From Phragmites australis (lineage: Eukaryota > Streptophyta > Magnoliopsida > Poales > Poaceae): 64,000 bases of DNA. Below the pieces are notes generated by a model that saw only the letters and a list, made by a program, of their open reading frames with translations, did no database searches and was not told the DNA's origin. Position 1 is the first letter of the stretch, and every line of letters begins with the position of its first letter. The stretch spans positions 13,140,501-13,204,500 of the forward strand of contig NC_084935.1 of the NCBI RefSeq assembly GCF_958298935.1. Reading direction: 5' to 3'. The translations under genes were made by a program, and so were the position numbers. Positions 60,035-64,000 of this stretch are shown in pieces.

Positions 60035-60821
60035 CCTTTTTGCTTAATTTTCCTCGCGTTCATCCGCCTCGTTGTATTCGTTTTATTTCTAACTTTTTTT
60101 TTTTGCGCAACCGGATCGCGGCTCGAGCTTCGGCGGTGCACCGAGATATAATAAATTCTGACTTACATATTCCGAGATACTGAGTTACATATTCCGAGAT
60201 ATAATAAATTCTGGGTCATTCCAGCACTTAGTTACATATTCCGAGTCATAGTAACTTCATGTAATATACATATTCCAAGTTATAGCAAATTCGTGTTATG
60301 TTACAGATTTCGAATCATAGTAAATTTCGGCGGTGCTGGAATCATAGTAACTTCATGCAAAAAAGATAGATTATCACAGTAAATTTCCGAGGTTACCGTT
60401 AGGTTCAATTTCCGAGTCATAATAAATTCTAAATTATAGTAATTATGAGTCATGGTAAACTCGTTAGGATATATAATCCGAATCATAGTAAATTCCAGAT
60501 AGGTTACATAATCCCAGTCATAGTAAATTCCGAGTCCGTGTAAACTCCAAGTCAGAAAATTCCGAGTCCTAGAATTTCCACAGCGATTTCAGAATACGGA
60601 CCAGGCCGCCAGTCACTTTATTATTGCTAGGTATGATATTGGCACCAGATCGAGTCAACTGCGCAGCGTAAATCATAGAAAATTCCGAGTTATAGTAAAT
60701 TCCGAATCTAAATTCCAAATCATAGTAAATTCTAAGTTATAGTAAATCGCGCGCCGGGGAGCGGGCGGGGGAGGCGGCGCGGAAGGCGCGCATAAGGGGG
60801 GAGGAGGAGGCAGAGTATGTC

Positions 60822-60941
60822 GGATGCGATCATACCAGCACTAAAGCACCGGATCCCATCAGAACTCCGAAGTTAAGCGTGCTTGGGCGAGAGTAGTACT
60901 AGGATGGGTGACCTCCTGGGAAGTCCTCGTGTTGCATTCCC
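60822..60941 (+). rRNA. 5S rRNA, gene 30
   Basis: Consensus gene, 342 bp unit. Confidence 0.97.
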
Positions 60942-61163
60942 CCTTTTTGCTTAATTTTCCTCGCGTTCATCCGCCTCGTTGTATTCGTTTTATTTCTAAC
61001 TTTTTTTTTTTGCGCAACCGGATCGCGGCTCGAGCTTCGGCGGTGCACCGGGAAGCGGGGCGACACCGCGCGGCAGGACGTGGGGCCCACGCGCGCCGGG
61101 GAGCGGGCGGGGGAGGCGGCGCGGAAGGCGCGCATAAGGGGGGAGGAGGAGGCAGAGTATGTC

Positions 61164-61283
61164 GGATGCGATCATACCAGCACTAAAGCACCGGATCCCA
61201 TCAGAACTCCGAAGTTAAGCGTGCTTGGGCGAGAGTAGTACTAGGATGGGTGACCTCCTGGGAAGTCCTCGTGTTGCATTCCC
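61164..61283 (+). rRNA. 5S rRNA, gene 31
   Basis: Consensus gene, long unit. Confidence 0.97.
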
Positions 61284-62070
61284 CCTTTTTGCTTAATTTT
61301 CCTCGCGTTCATCCGCCTCGTTGTATTCGTTTTATTTCTAACTTTTTTTTTTTGCGCAACCGGATCGCGGCTCGAGCTTCGGCGGTGCACCGAGATATAA
61401 TAAATTCTGACTTACATATTCCGAGATACTGAGTTACATATTCCGAGATATAATAAATTCTGGGTCATTCCAGCACTTAGTTACATATTCCGAGTCATAG
61501 TAACTTCATGTAATATACATATTCCAAGTTATAGCAAATTCGTGTTATGTTACAGATTTCGAATCATAGTAAATTTCGGCGGTGCTGGAATCATAGTAAC
61601 TTCATGCAAAAAAGATAGATTATCACAGTAAATTTCCGAGGTTACCGTTAGGTTCAATTTCCGAGTCATAATAAATTCTAAATTATAGTAATTATGAGTC
61701 ATGGTAAACTCGTTAGGATATATAATCCGAATCATAGTAAATTCCAGATAGGTTACATAATCCCAGTCATAGTAAATTCCGAGTCCGTGTAAACTCCAAG
61801 TCAGAAAATTCCGAGTCCTAGAATTTCCACAGCGATTTCAGAATACGGACCAGGCCGCCAGTCACTTTATTATTGCTAGGTATGATATTGGCACCAGATC
61901 GAGTCAACTGCGCAGCGTAAATCATAGAAAATTCCGAGTTATAGTAAATTCCGAATCTAAATTCCAAATCATAGTAAATTCTAAGTTATAGTAAATCGCG
62001 CGCCGGGGAGCGGGCGGGGGAGGCGGCGCGGAAGGCGCGCATAAGGGGGGAGGAGGAGGCAGAGTATGTC

Positions 62071-62190
62071 GGATGCGATCATACCAGCACTAAAGCACCG
62101 GATCCCATCAGAACTCCGAAGTTAAGCGTGCTTGGGCGAGAGTAGTACTAGGATGGGTGACCTCCTGGGAAGTCCTCGTGTTGCATTCCC
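62071..62190 (+). rRNA. 5S rRNA, gene 32
   Basis: Consensus gene, 342 bp unit. Confidence 0.97.
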
Positions 62191-62412
62191 CCTTTTTGCT
62201 TAATTTTCCTCGCGTTCATCCGCCTCGTTGTATTCGTTTTATTTCTAACTTTTTTTTTTTGCGCAACCGGATCGCGGCTCGAGCTTCGGCGGTGCACCGG
62301 GAAGCGGGGCGACACCGCGCGGCAGGACGTGGGGCCCACGCGCGCCGGGGAGCGGGCGGGGGAGGCGGCGCGGAAGGCGCGCATAAGGGGGGAGGAGGAG
62401 GCAGAGTATGTC

Positions 62413-62532
62413 GGATGCGATCATACCAGCACTAAAGCACCGGATCCCATCAGAACTCCGAAGTTAAGCGTGCTTGGGCGAGAGTAGTACTAGGATGGGT
62501 GACCTCCTGGGAAGTCCTCGTGTTGCATTCCC
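62413..62532 (+). rRNA. 5S rRNA, gene 33
   Basis: Consensus gene, long unit. Confidence 0.97.
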
Positions 62533-63319
62533 CCTTTTTGCTTAATTTTCCTCGCGTTCATCCGCCTCGTTGTATTCGTTTTATTTCTAACTTTTTTTTT
62601 TTGCGCAACCGGATCGCGGCTCGAGCTTCGGCGGTGCACCGAGATATAATAAATTCTGACTTACATATTCCGAGATACTGAGTTACATATTCCGAGATAT
62701 AATAAATTCTGGGTCATTCCAGCACTTAGTTACATATTCCGAGTCATAGTAACTTCATGTAATATACATATTCCAAGTTATAGCAAATTCGTGTTATGTT
62801 ACAGATTTCGAATCATAGTAAATTTCGGCGGTGCTGGAATCATAGTAACTTCATGCAAAAAAGATAGATTATCACAGTAAATTTCCGAGGTTACCGTTAG
62901 GTTCAATTTCCGAGTCATAATAAATTCTAAATTATAGTAATTATGAGTCATGGTAAACTCGTTAGGATATATAATCCGAATCATAGTAAATTCCAGATAG
63001 GTTACATAATCCCAGTCATAGTAAATTCCGAGTCCGTGTAAACTCCAAGTCAGAAAATTCCGAGTCCTAGAATTTCCACAGCGATTTCAGAATACGGACC
63101 AGGCCGCCAGTCACTTTATTATTGCTAGGTATGATATTGGCACCAGATCGAGTCAACTGCGCAGCGTAAATCATAGAAAATTCCGAGTTATAGTAAATTC
63201 CGAATCTAAATTCCAAATCATAGTAAATTCTAAGTTATAGTAAATCGCGCGCCGGGGAGCGGGCGGGGGAGGCGGCGCGGAAGGCGCGCATAAGGGGGGA
63301 GGAGGAGGCAGAGTATGTC

Positions 63320-63439
63320 GGATGCGATCATACCAGCACTAAAGCACCGGATCCCATCAGAACTCCGAAGTTAAGCGTGCTTGGGCGAGAGTAGTACTAG
63401 GATGGGTGACCTCCTGGGAAGTCCTCGTGTTGCATTCCC
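63320..63439 (+). rRNA. 5S rRNA, gene 34
   Basis: Consensus gene, 342 bp unit. Confidence 0.97.
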
Positions 63440-63661
63440 CCTTTTTGCTTAATTTTCCTCGCGTTCATCCGCCTCGTTGTATTCGTTTTATTTCTAACTT
63501 TTTTTTTTTGCGCAACCGGATCGCGGCTCGAGCTTCGGCGGTGCACCGGGAAGCGGGGCGACACCGCGCGGCAGGACGTGGGGCCCACGCGCGCCGGGGA
63601 GCGGGCGGGGGAGGCGGCGCGGAAGGCGCGCATAAGGGGGGAGGAGGAGGCAGAGTATGTC

Positions 63662-63781
63662 GGATGCGATCATACCAGCACTAAAGCACCGGATCCCATC
63701 AGAACTCCGAAGTTAAGCGTGCTTGGGCGAGAGTAGTACTAGGATGGGTGACCTCCTGGGAAGTCCTCGTGTTGCATTCCC
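63662..63781 (+). rRNA. 5S rRNA, gene 35
   Basis: Consensus gene; its long spacer runs off the window at 64000. The next gene would be expected about 570 bp beyond the edge. Confidence 0.97.
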
Positions 63782-64000
63782 CCTTTTTGCTTAATTTTCC
63801 TCGCGTTCATCCGCCTCGTTGTATTCGTTTTATTTCTAACTTTTTTTTTTTGCGCAACCGGATCGCGGCTCGAGCTTCGGCGGTGCACCGAGATATAATA
63901 AATTCTGACTTACATATTCCGAGATACTGAGTTACATATTCCGAGATATAATAAATTCTGGGTCATTCCAGCACTTAGTTACATATTCCGAGTCATAGTA

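Larger units (their letters stand above)
44750..64000 (+). repeat. 5S rDNA array, 35 genes, alternating short and long spacers
   Basis: All genes are on the plus strand and the array continues past the window. There are 21 short units (333, 334, 341 or 342 bp) and 14 long units (907 bp, the last cut by the window). The 333/334 bp forms lack a 9 bp GTATTCGTT stretch in the spacer. Upstream of each gene lie ATAAGG at about -30, GC at -12 and C at -1, the plant 5S Pol III promoter pattern. Downstream, TTTTT begins about 3 bases after the gene as terminator. The 73 bp upstream of every gene is shared, so both unit types keep the same promoter. Confidence 0.96.

Noticed and set aside
44750..64000. 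Regular repeat spacing considered as a CRISPR-like array
   Set aside because: The repeats are 120 nt 5S rRNA genes with homogeneous spacers in a plant genome; spacers are not unique.

Overview
The window looks like nuclear DNA from a grass, probably a panicoid (inference from overall character, not from a search). The evidence is plant-type 5S rRNA genes with the plant Pol III promoter layout, spliced lipid-transfer-protein-like genes with GT-AG introns, and dense nested Ty3/gypsy and Ty1/copia retrotransposons with roughly 3 kb LTRs typical of Tekay-like elements. Nothing prokaryotic was seen.

Layout. 0.2-2.1 kb is a solo LTR. 2.3-13.6 kb is a decayed minus-strand Ty3/gypsy chromovirus-like element; its 3' LTR is split by another 3.0 kb solo LTR with a perfect AAAGT target-site duplication, and its RNase H region is split by an 850 bp insertion. 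13.6-15.2 kb holds a SINE-like scrap, an inverted-repeat DNA-transposon relic and a 232 bp tandem duplication. 16.2-17.5 kb is the first of two paralogous two-exon secreted nsLTP-like genes, with exon 2 expanded by a 13-unit coding minisatellite. 18.1-18.9 kb is a CACTA-like element. 20.3-25.0 kb is a minus-strand copia element with both 206 bp LTRs. 25.7-32.3 kb is a plus-strand copia element with a nested solo LTR in its RT/RNase H region and a CACTA element inserted in its 3' LTR. 34.7-35.5 kb is the second nsLTP-like gene, with a short exon 2. 36.4-37.1 kb is a copia relic abutting a broken, intron-containing cyclophilin gene fragment. 39.4-42.5 kb holds a probable PIF/Harbinger (Pong-like) ORF1 region. 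42.8-43.6 kb is a third copy of the first LTR family. 43.6-44.7 kb is AT-rich degenerate repeat DNA.

From 44.75 kb to the right edge is a 5S rDNA array with 35 genes on the plus strand. Short units (333-342 bp) mostly alternate with long units (907 bp). The long spacer carries a 605 bp AT-rich block that is the same DNA as the flank immediately left of the array. The left-edge segment 44072-45320 is exactly 1249 bp, the same as one short plus one long unit (342 + 907). The array therefore reads as repeated head-to-tail duplication of its own border. A block of at least 5 kb containing marked variant genes recurs at an offset of 8818 bp. This edge-capture structure is the most interesting feature of the window.

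The only apparently intact protein-coding host genes are the two nsLTP-like paralogs. They are secreted 8-cysteine proteins with proline-rich regions and are separated by about 17 kb of transposon DNA. Everything else that codes for protein is transposon-derived or a gene fragment.
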